From JBMOOG01 sp049324535 (GTDB lineage: Bacteria > Pseudomonadota > Alphaproteobacteria > Rhodobacterales > Rhodobacteraceae), in the NCBI GenBank assembly GCA_049324535.1, contig JBMOOG010000019.1:1-64000 (forward strand): a stretch of DNA of 64,000 nucleotides. The letters are read 5' to 3'. The stretch's first letter is position 1. Every line of letters starts with the position of its first letter. A program made the translations under genes and the position numbers. Positions 45,801-55,087 of this stretch are shown here, one piece after another. The notes under the pieces are model-generated. The model did no database searches, was not told where the DNA came from, and saw nothing but the letters and a program-made list of their open reading frames with translations.

Positions 45801-46934
45801 ATGCGCGACGAACCCCTGAACTCGCTCGGCCTGCCCGGGCGCCCCGCCGACACGCGGGTGGTCGTCGCCATGTCGGGGGGCGTCGACAGCTCGGTCGTGG
45901 CCGCGATGCTGGCCGAGGAAGGCTATGACGTCGTGGGCGTCACGCTCCAGCTTTACGACCACGGCGCGGCGCTGGCGAAAAAGGGCGCCTGCTGCGCGGG
46001 CCGCGACATCCACGACGCCCGGCGCGTGGCGGAAACCATGGGCTTTCCGCATTATGTTCTGGACTACGAGAACACCTTCCGCGAGGCGGTGATCGAGGAG
46101 TTCGCCGACGCCTATCTGGCCGGCGCGACGCCGGTCCCCTGCATCCGCTGCAACGAGCGGGTGAAGTTCAAGGACCTGCTGGCCACGGCGAAGGATCTCG
46201 ACGCGCAGTGCATGGCGACCGGCCACTACATCCAGCGCCGCATGGGGCCGGCGGGGGCCGAGCTGCACCGCGCGGCCGACCCGGCGCGCGACCAGTCCTA
46301 TTTCCTCTTCTCGACGACGCAGGAGCAGCTCGACTTCCTGCGGTTTCCGCTCGGGCACCTGACCAGCAAGGCCGAAACCCGCGCGCTGGCCGCCCGCTAC
46401 GGCCTGCCCGTCGCCGACAAGCCCGACAGCCAGGACATCTGCTTCGTGCCCTCGGGCAACTACGCGGCGGTCATCGAGAAGCTGCGCCCCGGCGCGGCCG
46501 ATCCGGGCGCGATCGTGGACCTCGAGGGCCGGGTGCTGGGCGAGCACCGCGGCGTGATCCACTACACCATCGGCCAGCGCAAGGGCCTGGGGATCGGCGG
46601 GCTGGGCGAGCCGCTCTATGTCGTCGCCCTCGATCCGGCCACGCGCCGGGTGATCGTCGGCCCGAAAGAGGCACTGGCCACCCGCACCGTGCCGGTGCAC
46701 CAGATCAACTGGCTGGGCGACGCGCCACTTGCGTCACGCGCCGAGTGGCCGGTGCTGGTGCGCGTGCGCTCGACCCGCCCGCCGAGCGAGGCGGTGATCC
46801 GTCCGGTGTCCGCAACCGAGGCCGTCGTCGAGCTTCTGTCCCCCGAGGACGGGGTCAGCCCCGGTCAGGCCTGCGTCTTCTACGAGACGGCCGGCACCCG
46901 CGTGCTGGGCGGCGGCTGGATCCACAAGGGCTGA
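45801..46934 (+). CDS. mnmA: tRNA-specific 2-thiouridylase MnmA
   Basis: A 377-residue enzyme that thiolates U34 of tRNA Lys, Glu and Gln. The PP-loop is MSGGVDSS (about 24-31). The catalytic cysteines lie in PVPCIRCNE and SQDICFV. The C-terminal barrel domains are complete (HYTIGQRKGLGIGG; SPGQACVFY). The ATG at 45801 follows ggaga; the frame extends 45 bases upstream without a better site. Divergent from sciP-ctrA and convergent with lpxB. Confidence 0.96.
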   Translation: MRDEPLNSLGLPGRPADTRVVVAMSGGVDSSVVAAMLAEEGYDVVGVTLQLYDHGAALAKKGACCAGRDIHDARRVAETMGFPHYVLDYENTFREAVIEEFADAYLAGATPVPCIRCNERVKFKDLLATAKDLDAQCMATGHYIQRRMGPAGAELHRAADPARDQSYFLFSTTQEQLDFLRFPLGHLTSKAETRALAARYGLPVADKPDSQDICFVPSGNYAAVIEKLRPGAADPGAIVDLEGRVLGEHRGVIHYTIGQRKGLGIGGLGEPLYVVALDPATRRVIVGPKEALATRTVPVHQINWLGDAPLASRAEWPVLVRVRSTRPPSEAVIRPVSATEAVVELLSPEDGVSPGQACVFYETAGTRVLGGGWIHKG

Positions 46935-46978
46935 CCGGCCCCGTCACTGGCCGCGTCACTGGCGCGTCACCGGCTTCG

Positions 46979-48121
46979 TCAGAGACGCGCCAGAACCGAC
47001 CGGGCCGCCCGCAGGCCGGGGTCCTCGCCGCCGCGCCCGAGCCGGTCCATGCACAGATCCATCGCCGCGGTCTGGCGCGCGCGCGCGTCCTCGTCGTCCA
47101 GCAGCATCGCGAGACAGCGCGCGATCGGGCCGGGCCGGCAGGCGGGGCCGAGGAATTCCGGGATGGCCCGGGTTTCAGACACGAGGTTGACCAGTGTCAC
47201 CGTGTCGGTCAGCGCCATGCGCTTCAGGATCAGCCAGGACAGCCGGTTGAAATCGTAGGCGATAACCATCGGCACCCGGTTCGCGGCGAGTTCGAGGCTG
47301 ACGGTGCCCGAGGCGGCCAGCGCAAGATCGGCGGCCGCGAAGGCGGCGCGGCGGTCGTCGGGCGTCTCGATGACCAGCGGCGGCACCGGCCAGCGCGCGG
47401 TCATCTCGCGCACAAGTTCCGACACCCCGGCGACGGTGGGCAGCACCACCCGCAGCCCGGGTTCGCGGTCGCGCAGCCGCATCAGCGCCTCGTCGAAACG
47501 CGGCCCGAGCCGCGCCACCTCGCCCCGCCGCGATCCGGGCAGGCAGAGCGCCAGCGGCTGGTCCGGGGCGATGCCCTGGGCCTCGCGGAAGGCCAAGGCC
47601 TCGCCCGGCGTCGCGATCGGCTGCGCCACCACCGGATGCCCCACGAAGTCGCAGGTCATGCCGGCGGCCTGCATCAGCGGCGGCTCGAAGGGAAAGAGCG
47701 CGAGCACATGGTCGATGAATGGCGCCATCGCCGCTGCACGGCCCGGCCGCCAGGCCCAGACGGTCGGCGCGACGTAATGGATGGTGCGCAGGCCGGGCCG
47801 CGCGGCGCGGGCCAGTCGCGCCACCCGCAGGCAGAAGTCGGGGCTGTCGATGGTGATCAGCGCCTCGGGGGCGGTGGCGGCCACCGCCTGCGCCATCTCG
47901 TGCACGCGGGCCCGGAGCGCGCGGTATTTCGGCAGCACCTCCATCAGCCCCATGACCGACAGTTCCTGCATCGGGAACCGGCTTTCCAGCCCCTCGGCCT
48001 GCATGAGCGGCCCCCCGACGCCGTCGAACGCCACCTCCGGGGCCAGGGTCCGCAGCCCGCGCATGAGCGCCGCCCCGAGCGCATCGCCCGAGGGTTCGCC
48101 GGCGATCAGGAACAGCCTCAT
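46979..48121 (-). CDS. lpxB: Lipid-A-disaccharide synthase
   Basis: A 380-residue GT19 glycosyltransferase that joins UDP-diacylglucosamine and lipid X to the lipid A disaccharide at the inner membrane. Family blocks are IAGEPSGDALGAALM at the N-terminus, FDGVGGPLMQAEGL, PTVWAWRPGRA and CLPGSRRGEVARLGP. The size is normal. Its ATG overlaps the lpxI stop (ATGA), making it the last gene of the envelope cluster. Confidence 0.97.
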   Translation of the reverse strand: MRLFLIAGEPSGDALGAALMRGLRTLAPEVAFDGVGGPLMQAEGLESRFPMQELSVMGLMEVLPKYRALRARVHEMAQAVAATAPEALITIDSPDFCLRVARLARAARPGLRTIHYVAPTVWAWRPGRAAAMAPFIDHVLALFPFEPPLMQAAGMTCDFVGHPVVAQPIATPGEALAFREAQGIAPDQPLALCLPGSRRGEVARLGPRFDEALMRLRDREPGLRVVLPTVAGVSELVREMTARWPVPPLVIETPDDRRAAFAAADLALAASGTVSLELAANRVPMVIAYDFNRLSWLILKRMALTDTVTLVNLVSETRAIPEFLGPACRPGPIARCLAMLLDDEDARARQTAAMDLCMDRLGRGGEDPGLRAARSVLARL

Positions 48122-48930
48122 GGCCGCGACCAGAGGAAAAGGCCCGCCGCCTCGGCGGCGGCCACGGTGGCGGCCCGGTCCAGAAGAAGCGCCCCTCCGG
48201 CCTGCCAGGCGATGCCGGCAAGCCCCGCGCGCGCGGCGCGTTCCACCGTGCCCGGCCCCAGCGTCGGCAGGTCCACGCGCCGGTCCTGTCCGGGCTTCGG
48301 CGCCTTGTAGAGCACGCCGCGCGCCCCCCTGGGGTCCGGCCGCAGACCCTGGTGGCGGGCCACGAAGTCGAGCATCGCGTCGGTGCCGGGCAGAGTCTCG
48401 ACCGCAAGGCAGAGACCCTGCGCCACCACCGCCCCCTGCCCGAGATCGAGCGCGCCGAGGCCCGCCACGATCTCGGCCGCGCGCGCGGTATCGGCCTCGT
48501 CGGCGGGCGTGGGCGTTCCGGCCAGACGGCCCGGCCCCGGCACGAGGTCGGGGGCCACGGTGTCGGCGCCGACGACGCGCAGCCCCCAGTCCTCGAACAG
48601 GCCGAGGATGGCGCGCAGCGCCGCATCGTCGCCTTTCGCCATATCGCGCAGCAGCGCCGGCACCAGCTGCGCGGTGCGGGGATCGAACATCTCGGGGTCC
48701 ATCGCCGGCCGGCGCACCGCGCCCGCGAACACCACCTGCGTCACCCCGTCCGCGACCAGACGGTCGAGGAAGGGCACCAGCCGCTCGATGCGGAAGAGGA
48801 TGGCCCCGGGCAGGTCGGGTTCGGACCCGGCGAGGCCCGCCACCAGCGGCGGCGCCCCGGCGTCGGCCATCGCCCGCGCGAGGATGCCCGGCAGAGCCCC
48901 CTGCCCGGCGATGAGCGCCGTGCGGGTCAT
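48118..48930 (-). CDS. lpxI: UDP-2,3-diacylglucosamine diphosphatase LpxI
   Basis: A 270-residue LpxI (DUF1009). It makes lipid X from UDP-2,3-diacylglucosamine in alphaproteobacteria that lack LpxH. The N-terminus ALIAGQGALPGILARA and the C-terminal DLPTLGPGTVERAARAGLAG (with the catalytic Asp region before it, KAPKPGQDRRVDLP) match the family. It overlaps lpxA (upstream) and lpxB (downstream) by 4 bases each. Confidence 0.95.
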   Translation of the reverse strand: MTRTALIAGQGALPGILARAMADAGAPPLVAGLAGSEPDLPGAILFRIERLVPFLDRLVADGVTQVVFAGAVRRPAMDPEMFDPRTAQLVPALLRDMAKGDDAALRAILGLFEDWGLRVVGADTVAPDLVPGPGRLAGTPTPADEADTARAAEIVAGLGALDLGQGAVVAQGLCLAVETLPGTDAMLDFVARHQGLRPDPRGARGVLYKAPKPGQDRRVDLPTLGPGTVERAARAGLAGIAWQAGGALLLDRAATVAAAEAAGLFLWSRP

Positions 48931-49721
48931 CGCGGGGTCAGGAACGACCGGTCCGAGGGACCGAGGATGAAGTCGAGCACCTCCTGCGCAAGGCGTCCCT
49001 GCCCGCCGGCCTCGGCCAGCGCGCGCGCGCGGTCGCGGAAGGCGCCCTGCCCGAGTTCGTCGAGAAGCTCGCGCAGGGCGCGCATCTCCTCGCGGTCGGC
49101 ACCGCGCCGCTTGAGCCCGACGAGGTTCAGCCCGTCGAGGACCCCGCGCGGCCCCTGGACAAGACCGTAGGGAATGACATCGGCGGTCACCATGCTCAGC
49201 GCCCCGATCATCGCACCCCGCCCGATGCGCACGAACTGGTGCACCCCCGACAGACCGCCGATGATCGCGTCATCCTCGACGATGACATGACCGGCAAGCG
49301 CCACGCTGTTGACGAGGATCACCCGGTTGCCGATCCGGCAGTCGTGCGCGACATGGGCGCCGGCCATGAACAGCCCGTCGTCGCCCACCGTGGTCACGCC
49401 GCCGCCGCCTTCGGTGCCGGTGTTCATCGTGACATGCTCGCGGATGCGGTTGCGCGCGCCGATCACCAGCTGCGTGCGCTCGCCGCGGAACTTCAGATCC
49501 TGCGGGATCTCGCCGAGGCAGGCGAAGGGAAAGATCACCGTGCCCTCGCCGACCGTGGTGTCGCCGGTGACGACGGCGTGGCTTTTCACCTCGACCCCCG
49601 CCGCAAGGCGCACCTCGGAGCCGATCAGACAGAAGGGCCCGATCCGGCAGCCTTCGCCGATCTCGGCCCCCGGCTCGACCACGGCCGAGGGATGGATCTG
49701 CGCCGAGGCGTGGATGGCCAT
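48927..49721 (-). CDS. lpxA: UDP-N-acetylglucosamine O-acyltransferase LpxA
   Basis: A 264-residue left-handed beta-helix acyltransferase, first step of lipid A synthesis. Hexapeptide repeats run through the first 190 residues. The catalytic His lies in FMAGAHVAHDCRIGN, and the GLSGVHQFVRIGRGAMIG block follows. Length is normal. It starts 4 bases after fabZ and overlaps lpxI by an ATGA. Confidence 0.97.
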   Translation of the reverse strand: MAIHASAQIHPSAVVEPGAEIGEGCRIGPFCLIGSEVRLAAGVEVKSHAVVTGDTTVGEGTVIFPFACLGEIPQDLKFRGERTQLVIGARNRIREHVTMNTGTEGGGGVTTVGDDGLFMAGAHVAHDCRIGNRVILVNSVALAGHVIVEDDAIIGGLSGVHQFVRIGRGAMIGALSMVTADVIPYGLVQGPRGVLDGLNLVGLKRRGADREEMRALRELLDELGQGAFRDRARALAEAGGQGRLAQEVLDFILGPSDRSFLTPR

Positions 49722-49725
49722 GGGC

Positions 49726-50199
49726 TCAGTCCTGAAGGTGCATCATGGCGGTGATCTCCGCCTCGGCGGCGAGCTGGCCGTCGACCTTGGCCTCGCCCCT
49801 GAACTTGAACACCTTGCCGCCGCCCCTCAGCACCGTCATGTGCAGCTCGAGCACGTCGCCCGGCACCACCTTGCGCCGGAACCGGCAGGAATCGATGCCC
49901 ATGAAATAGGTCAGCAGCGGCCGGTCCACGACATTGAGGCTGATGCCGACCACCACCGCAGCGGTCTGCGCCATCGCCTCGACGACCAGCACCCCCGGCA
50001 TGATCGGCGCATCGGGGAAGTGGCCGGTGAAATGCGGCTCGTTGAAGGTCACGTTCTTGAGGCCGACCGCGCCCTTGTGGGGGACGATGTCCCGGACACG
50101 GTCGATCATCAGGAACGGATAGCGGTGCGGAATGATGCGCTGGATCAGATGGATATCCGCCTCGGTGAAGGGGGCGGGTCCCTGCGGGGCATCGGTCAT
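49726..50199 (-). CDS. fabZ: 3-hydroxyacyl-ACP dehydratase FabZ
   Basis: A 157-residue hotdog-fold dehydratase of fatty acid synthesis. It also competes with LpxA for hydroxymyristoyl-ACP, which explains its placement. The active-site His and Glu are in FTGHFPDAPIMPGVLVVEAM; the PHRYPFLMIDRV block is near the N-terminus. The ATG at 50199 follows AAGGA; an upstream in-frame ATG at 50262 is rejected. Confidence 0.97.
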   Translation of the reverse strand: MTDAPQGPAPFTEADIHLIQRIIPHRYPFLMIDRVRDIVPHKGAVGLKNVTFNEPHFTGHFPDAPIMPGVLVVEAMAQTAAVVVGISLNVVDRPLLTYFMGIDSCRFRRKVVPGDVLELHMTVLRGGGKVFKFRGEAKVDGQLAAEAEITAMMHLQD

Positions 50200-50274
50200 G
50201 TGTGGTCCTTCCCGGCTCGCGGTGCTTGGGCCGTTGCTAGCAACTCGCCCCCCCGCTGGCAAGCGCCGGGCCGG

Positions 50275-50979
50275 TCAGTCGCCGCCTGCGGGGTCGGCGG
50301 CGCCCTCCGGCGCAATCGGACCGCCGGCGCCGGATGCGGGAGCCGCGGGCGGGGTCTCATTGGGCGGGATCTCGGCGGGTGCCGGGGTGGCGCCCGGTTC
50401 CTCGGGGCGGACCCGCCCGGCCCCGTCGCCAAGCTCGGCGTCGATCCGCGCCACCATCGCGTCGGTCACGTCGATCGACTGCACCGACAGCAGGATCGCC
50501 CGGCTGTCGAGGATGACGAAGGCCCCGCGCTCGCGCACGACCTCGCCCATCAGCGGCAGCACGGCGTCGAAGAAGGCCTGGCGCTCGCGGTCGCGGATCT
50601 GCGTCAACTCGCGCAGCTTGGCGTCCTGCGCCTTGCGGATCGCCACCACCTTCTCGTCGAAGGCGTCGGCCTCGGCGCGGAACGCCGCCGGATCGAGCGT
50701 CTTGCGCCGCTCGGTCAGGTCCGCCTCTTCCTGGGTCAGCTCGGCCTCGAGCCGGCGGTTCTCGGCGCCGAGCGTCTCGGACTGGGCTTCGATCGACGCC
50801 AGCACGCGCTTGCCCCAGAGCGACTGCGCGAAGAGCCGCTCCTGATCGAGGGTCAGCACCGGGCTGATCGTCGTGCCCAGATCGGGCGCCGGCGGCGCGG
50901 CCTCCTGGGCCGGAACCGGCCCGCCCGCCATCAGCAGCGTGGCCGCGACGGCCGCCCGGACCTGCGCCCACGCCGCCAT
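50275..50979 (-). CDS. OmpH/Skp-family periplasmic chaperone
   Basis: A 234-residue exported protein. The signal peptide ends near PVPAQ; a long charged coiled-coil region (about 60-150, for example EAELTQEEADLTERRKTL) forms the Skp tentacles, and the C-terminus is an Ala/Pro-rich low-complexity tail not found in E. coli Skp. It escorts unfolded outer-membrane proteins to BamA. Its ATG shares one base with the bamA stop (TGATG), so translation is coupled. Confidence 0.88.
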   Translation of the reverse strand: MAAWAQVRAAVAATLLMAGGPVPAQEAAPPAPDLGTTISPVLTLDQERLFAQSLWGKRVLASIEAQSETLGAENRRLEAELTQEEADLTERRKTLDPAAFRAEADAFDEKVVAIRKAQDAKLRELTQIRDRERQAFFDAVLPLMGEVVRERGAFVILDSRAILLSVQSIDVTDAMVARIDAELGDGAGRVRPEEPGATPAPAEIPPNETPPAAPASGAGGPIAPEGAADPAGGD

Positions 50980-53360
50980 CAGAACTTGGTGCTGACGGTC
51001 AGATCGAAGACCTGCTCGCGGTCGTAGCTTTCCTTCTTGATCGCCTTGGCGAAGTTCAGCCGCAGCGGGCCGAGCGGCGAATCCCACAGGAAGGAGAAAC
51101 CGACCGACGACCGCAGGTGCAACGAGTCGTCCACCGGGAAACCGCCGGCCGGAGCGGGGCCGCCGTTGGTGTTGTCCAGCCCCCAGACCGATCCGACGTC
51201 GGCGAAGAGCGCGCCGCGGATGCCGTATTCCTCGGGCAGGCCCAGCGGGAACTCGGCCTCGAGCCGTGCCGCGGCAAAGTAGTTGCCGCCAAGCGCGTCG
51301 CGGTTGCCGACATTGAGGTCGCGCGGGCCGATGCCGTTCGGCTCGAAACCGCGGATCTTGCCGTTGCCGGTGAAGCGGTCGAGGATCGTGCTGTTGCCCG
51401 AGATCGAGCTCACCACGCCGCCTTCGACTTCGGCGCGCAGCGTCACGTCGCCCTGAAGGATCTTGCGTTCGGCGCGCGCGCGCGCGGTCGTCGTCACCGA
51501 TTTCACGTCGCCGCCCAGCCCGGCGAAGTCCTGACCGAAGGACAGGACCAGGGTCTGGTCCGGGTTGTTTCCTGTGATCCGGTTGTCGTAGGTGAAGGTG
51601 TAGCCGATGCCGGACCAGATGCGCGGCCCTTCCTCCTGGATGAGGATGTTCGACGACACGTCCAGCGGGTCGGTGTAGGTGCCGGTGACCGGATCCCAGC
51701 TCGAGATGTTGAACAGATCGTTGCGCTCGAGCTTGTAGCGCAGTTCGAGCCGGGTCATCTCGGCCAGCGGGAACTCGAGCGCGGGCGAGATGCCGACACG
51801 CTTGAACGAATAGTCCGAATAGTCGTTGTCCGAGGTGTTGTAGTAGGCCGAGAACTTGAACTTGATGTCGCGGCCGAGGAAGGCCGGCTCGACGAAGTTG
51901 ATCTCGCTGTTCGACGTGTCCACGCCGACCGCCAGCTGGATGTTCAGGAACTGGCCGCGGCCGAGGAAGTTCGTCTCGGTGAAGTTGATGTTGCCGCCGA
52001 TGCGGCTGGCCACGCCATAGGTCAGACCGAAGCCCAGCGATCCCGTCGGCTTTTCGGCGACGTTCACATCGACGATCACCTGGTCGGGACCGGTGCCCTG
52101 ACGCGCGTTCACGTCCGCCGTCTCGAAGAAGTCGAGCGCGCGGATGCGCTCGGCCCCCTGGCGGATCTCGCGCGGGTTGAAGGGGTCGCCTTCGACCGTG
52201 CGGAACTGGCGCCGGATCACCTGGTCAAGCGTCGTCGCGTTGCCCTCGATGTCGATGCGCTCGACGAAGACGCGCGGCCCCTTCACAAGGGCGAAGACCA
52301 CGTTGAGCGTCTGCGTCCGCTCGTCGCGGACCAGCCGCGGCTCGATCGCGAGGAACTGGACGTTGTCGCGGGTGGCAAGCTGCTCCATCCGGGTGATGGT
52401 GTTGTCGATGATCGTGGGCGAATAGATCGCACCCGGCCGGATCTTGACCAGCGCGCGGTATTTCGCGGCATCGACGCCCGGATATTCCGACACGACCTGC
52501 ACGTCGCCGAAGTGATACTGCTGCCCCTCGCGCAGGGCGAAGGTCACGAAGAAGCCGTCCCGCTCGCGCGAGAAGTCCGACACTGCATCCAGCACCTGAA
52601 AGTCGATGTAGCCGCGCGACCGGTAGAAGTCGGTCAGCAGCTGCTTGTCGAAGTCGATGCGGTCGGGAACGTAGGTGTCGCGCTGGATGAAGGTGCGCAG
52701 AAGGCCCGCCTGCTTGGTGGCCAGCACCTGCCGCAGCCGGCGGTCCGAGAAGGCGCGGTTGCCGGTGAAGGAGAGACGCTCGACCTCGGTGGTCTTGCCC
52801 TCGGTGATCTCGAAGACCAGATCGACACGCCCGCCGTCACGCACGATGGCGCGCGGCTCGACCCGGGCGGCGAGCCGGCCCGACTGGGCGTAGGCCTCGG
52901 CGATGGCGCGGGCGTCCTCGTCGGCCTGCGCGGGCGAGAACACGCGGCGCGACTGCGACTTGACCAGACCGGCCAGAACCTCGTCCTTGATCCGGGCATT
53001 GCCCTCGAAGGCGACGACGTTGATGGTCGGCGCTTCCTTGACGACGATCTTCAGCGTGCCGCCCTGGGGCACGAGCTCGACCGACTGGAAGAGCCCGGTG
53101 CGAAGCAGGCGCTGATAGGCGTCGTTGAGCTGGCCCGCGCTCACCGACTGGCCGCGGGCGATTCCGGCCGAATTCAGGATCGTCGCCGCCTCGATGCGGT
53201 CGTTGCCCTCGATCACCACGTTCGAGAAGGTGTAGCTTTGCGCGAGAACCGGGAAGGCCGGCACCGCGCAAGCCATTGCGGACGAAAGCAAAACGGCGCG
53301 ACCGGAACGGCGGAGGGATGCGGGGAAGCAGGCCAAGGCATGAGCGGCGCGCACAAGCAT
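50979..53360 (-). CDS. bamA: Outer membrane protein assembly factor BamA
   Basis: A 793-residue Omp85 protein. The signal peptide ends near FPVLAQ, followed by five POTRA domains (first YTFSNVVIEGNDRIEAATIL) to about residue 430, then a 16-strand barrel ending in VFDLTVSTKF with C-terminal Phe. The barrel contains the usual long loop with IRGFEPNGIGPRD. It is the essential insertase of the BAM complex. A sigma-70-like promoter lies 45-73 bases upstream. Confidence 0.97.
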   Translation of the reverse strand: MLVRAAHALACFPASLRRSGRAVLLSSAMACAVPAFPVLAQSYTFSNVVIEGNDRIEAATILNSAGIARGQSVSAGQLNDAYQRLLRTGLFQSVELVPQGGTLKIVVKEAPTINVVAFEGNARIKDEVLAGLVKSQSRRVFSPAQADEDARAIAEAYAQSGRLAARVEPRAIVRDGGRVDLVFEITEGKTTEVERLSFTGNRAFSDRRLRQVLATKQAGLLRTFIQRDTYVPDRIDFDKQLLTDFYRSRGYIDFQVLDAVSDFSRERDGFFVTFALREGQQYHFGDVQVVSEYPGVDAAKYRALVKIRPGAIYSPTIIDNTITRMEQLATRDNVQFLAIEPRLVRDERTQTLNVVFALVKGPRVFVERIDIEGNATTLDQVIRRQFRTVEGDPFNPREIRQGAERIRALDFFETADVNARQGTGPDQVIVDVNVAEKPTGSLGFGLTYGVASRIGGNINFTETNFLGRGQFLNIQLAVGVDTSNSEINFVEPAFLGRDIKFKFSAYYNTSDNDYSDYSFKRVGISPALEFPLAEMTRLELRYKLERNDLFNISSWDPVTGTYTDPLDVSSNILIQEEGPRIWSGIGYTFTYDNRITGNNPDQTLVLSFGQDFAGLGGDVKSVTTTARARAERKILQGDVTLRAEVEGGVVSSISGNSTILDRFTGNGKIRGFEPNGIGPRDLNVGNRDALGGNYFAAARLEAEFPLGLPEEYGIRGALFADVGSVWGLDNTNGGPAPAGGFPVDDSLHLRSSVGFSFLWDSPLGPLRLNFAKAIKKESYDREQVFDLTVSTKF

Positions 53361-53404
53361 AGAATTCGTCCCCCGACCGAAATTGGCTGTCTATCTTGAC
53401 TGTT

Positions 53405-53433
53405 TGACTAGCCGGAATACCACAGCTTGTCAA
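53405..53433 (-). promoter_or_regulatory. Candidate bamA promoter
   Basis: On the minus strand TTGACA (53433-53428), a 17-base spacer and TAGTCA (53410-53405). The -35 is a perfect consensus; the -10 is weak. It lies in the 152-base gap between the small membrane protein gene and bamA. Confidence 0.5.
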
Positions 53434-53512
53434 AAGCCCCGAACGCCGGATCGGACCTTTGTCCGGGGGTCTGCGGCCCCGGGGACACCCCGCGCGGGCG
53501 CGGGCCCGCCGA

Positions 53513-53677
53513 TCAGAAGACCGAGGGTGCGGGGGGCACCTGAAGCGCCGCCAGTTCGGCCCCGATCAGCGCACCGCCGACCAGCCCGACGACGATCGCG
53601 GCGGGAATCAGGATGCGGTCGACATTCAGCGACAGCAGCAGTTGCACGCTGCGGTATCCGCTCTGAATCGTCTGCAT
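53513..53677 (-). CDS. 54-residue single-pass membrane protein between rseP and bamA
   Basis: A small gene with an ATG at 53677 preceded by GGAGTGATC and a TGA stop at 53513. The protein starts MQTIQSGYRSVQLLLSLN, then has one strongly hydrophobic segment (LIPAAIVVGLVGGALIGAEL, about 23-42) and a short Pro-rich end. The amphipathic N-terminus plus one helix suggests an inner-membrane micro-protein. I do not recognise a named family. Its position within the envelope cluster and its own ribosome site argue that it is real. Confidence 0.7.
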   Translation of the reverse strand: MQTIQSGYRSVQLLLSLNVDRILIPAAIVVGLVGGALIGAELAALQVPPAPSVF

Positions 53678-53744
53678 CGCGATCACTCCAACCCTCTCTC
53701 GCTCCGCAGACTAGGGGCCGAATGTGGCAGAAGTGGGGCTCGGT

Positions 53745-55085
53745 TCAGGGGCAGACGAGGTCGTTGGTCAGTCCGAAGGCCATCAGCGACAGGACCACGA
53801 CAAGGCCGATGCTCATCAGCAGATTCAGCGCCCGGTCGGTCGGCGGCCGCCCGGTCGCCCATTCCCAGGTGTAGAACACCAGATGCCCGCCATCGAGCAT
53901 CGGGATGGGGAAGAGGTTCAGGAACCCCACGGCGGTGGAAAGGACCGCGATGAACCACAGGAAATCCGCCCCGCCCGCGCTGGCCGCGGCGCCCGAGGTC
54001 TCGGCGATGCCGATCGGGCCGCGCAGATTGCAGCTCGAGATGGCGCCGGTGATCATGTGCCAGAGCCCGGAGAGCGACGAGCTGATGATCGCCCAGACCT
54101 GCGAGGCCGCCGCCGACACGGCCTCGACGGGACCGACGGCGCGGGTTGCCGGCGAAAAGAAGAAGTCGCCGGTGATGCCGATCAGGTATTTCGTCTCGAA
54201 GCCGCCGTCCGCCGTCGGGGTGTCGGTCTTGCGCGGCGCGAGCGTCACCTCGAGTGTCTGGCCGTCGCGCCAGACCGTCAGCGGAATTGGCCGGCCCCCG
54301 GCCGCCGCGACGATGCGCTGAAGGTCGCGGAACGCCACCACGTCGGAGCCGTTGGCGCGCAGGATGACATCGCCCTTCATCAGCCCCGCGTCGGCCGCGG
54401 CCGATCCCGGCATGACCGAGGCCGCGCGCGCCGGAAAGAGCGTCGGCCCCTCGACGGTCATCACCTGCCCCCCGCGTTCGATGACGTAGGTCAGGACCGG
54501 CGTCGAGGGCAGCTCGTCGGGCGCCTTCAGCAGCGCGGTCAGGTCGGGGGTCGGCACGCCCTCGACCGAACGGATCACGTCGCCGGGCTGGATCTGGCCC
54601 GCCAGTCCGGGAAGCGCGTGCAGCCGCCCGACCGTCGGCGTGTCGGCGGCAAAGCCCGACACCAGGAAGAAGCCCGCGAAGATCAGGATCGACAGCAGGA
54701 AGTTGAAGACCGGACCCGCCGCGACGGTGACGGCCCGCGCCCAGAGCGGGGCGCCGTGCATCGTGTGCCGCCGCTCGTCGGCCGAAAGCCGCGCCAGGGC
54801 CGCCTCGTCGGGGCCGACGGAGGCGGCGTTGGCGTCGCCCAGGAACTTGACGTAGCCCCCGAGCGGCAGCGCCGCGACCTGCCAGCGGGTGCCGTGGCGG
54901 TCGGTGCGGCTGGCCAGGACCGGACCGAACCCGACCGAGAACACCTCGGCCCGGATCCCGGACCAGCGGCCGACGATGTAATGGCCGAACTCGTGCACGG
55001 TCACGATGATCGACAGAGCGACGACAAAGGCGATCGCGGTCCAGGCAAAGCCGCCGAAACCGGGAATGAGGCTTGCGAAATCCAC
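53745..55085 (-). CDS. rseP: RseP-family site-2 metalloprotease
   Basis: A 446-residue intramembrane zinc protease. The HEFGH metal motif is at 31-35 and the third ligand is in NLFPIPMLDGGH. Two PDZ domains lie between (VIRSVEGVPTPDL; DAGLMKGDVILRANGSDVV). It cleaves anti-sigma factors or remnant signal peptides in the inner membrane. It starts 2 bases after the dxr stop, so it belongs to the same transcript. Confidence 0.96.
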   Translation of the reverse strand: MDFASLIPGFGGFAWTAIAFVVALSIIVTVHEFGHYIVGRWSGIRAEVFSVGFGPVLASRTDRHGTRWQVAALPLGGYVKFLGDANAASVGPDEAALARLSADERRHTMHGAPLWARAVTVAAGPVFNFLLSILIFAGFFLVSGFAADTPTVGRLHALPGLAGQIQPGDVIRSVEGVPTPDLTALLKAPDELPSTPVLTYVIERGGQVMTVEGPTLFPARAASVMPGSAAADAGLMKGDVILRANGSDVVAFRDLQRIVAAAGGRPIPLTVWRDGQTLEVTLAPRKTDTPTADGGFETKYLIGITGDFFFSPATRAVGPVEAVSAAASQVWAIISSSLSGLWHMITGAISSCNLRGPIGIAETSGAAASAGGADFLWFIAVLSTAVGFLNLFPIPMLDGGHLVFYTWEWATGRPPTDRALNLLMSIGLVVVLSLMAFGLTNDLVCP

Positions 55086-55087
55086 GA

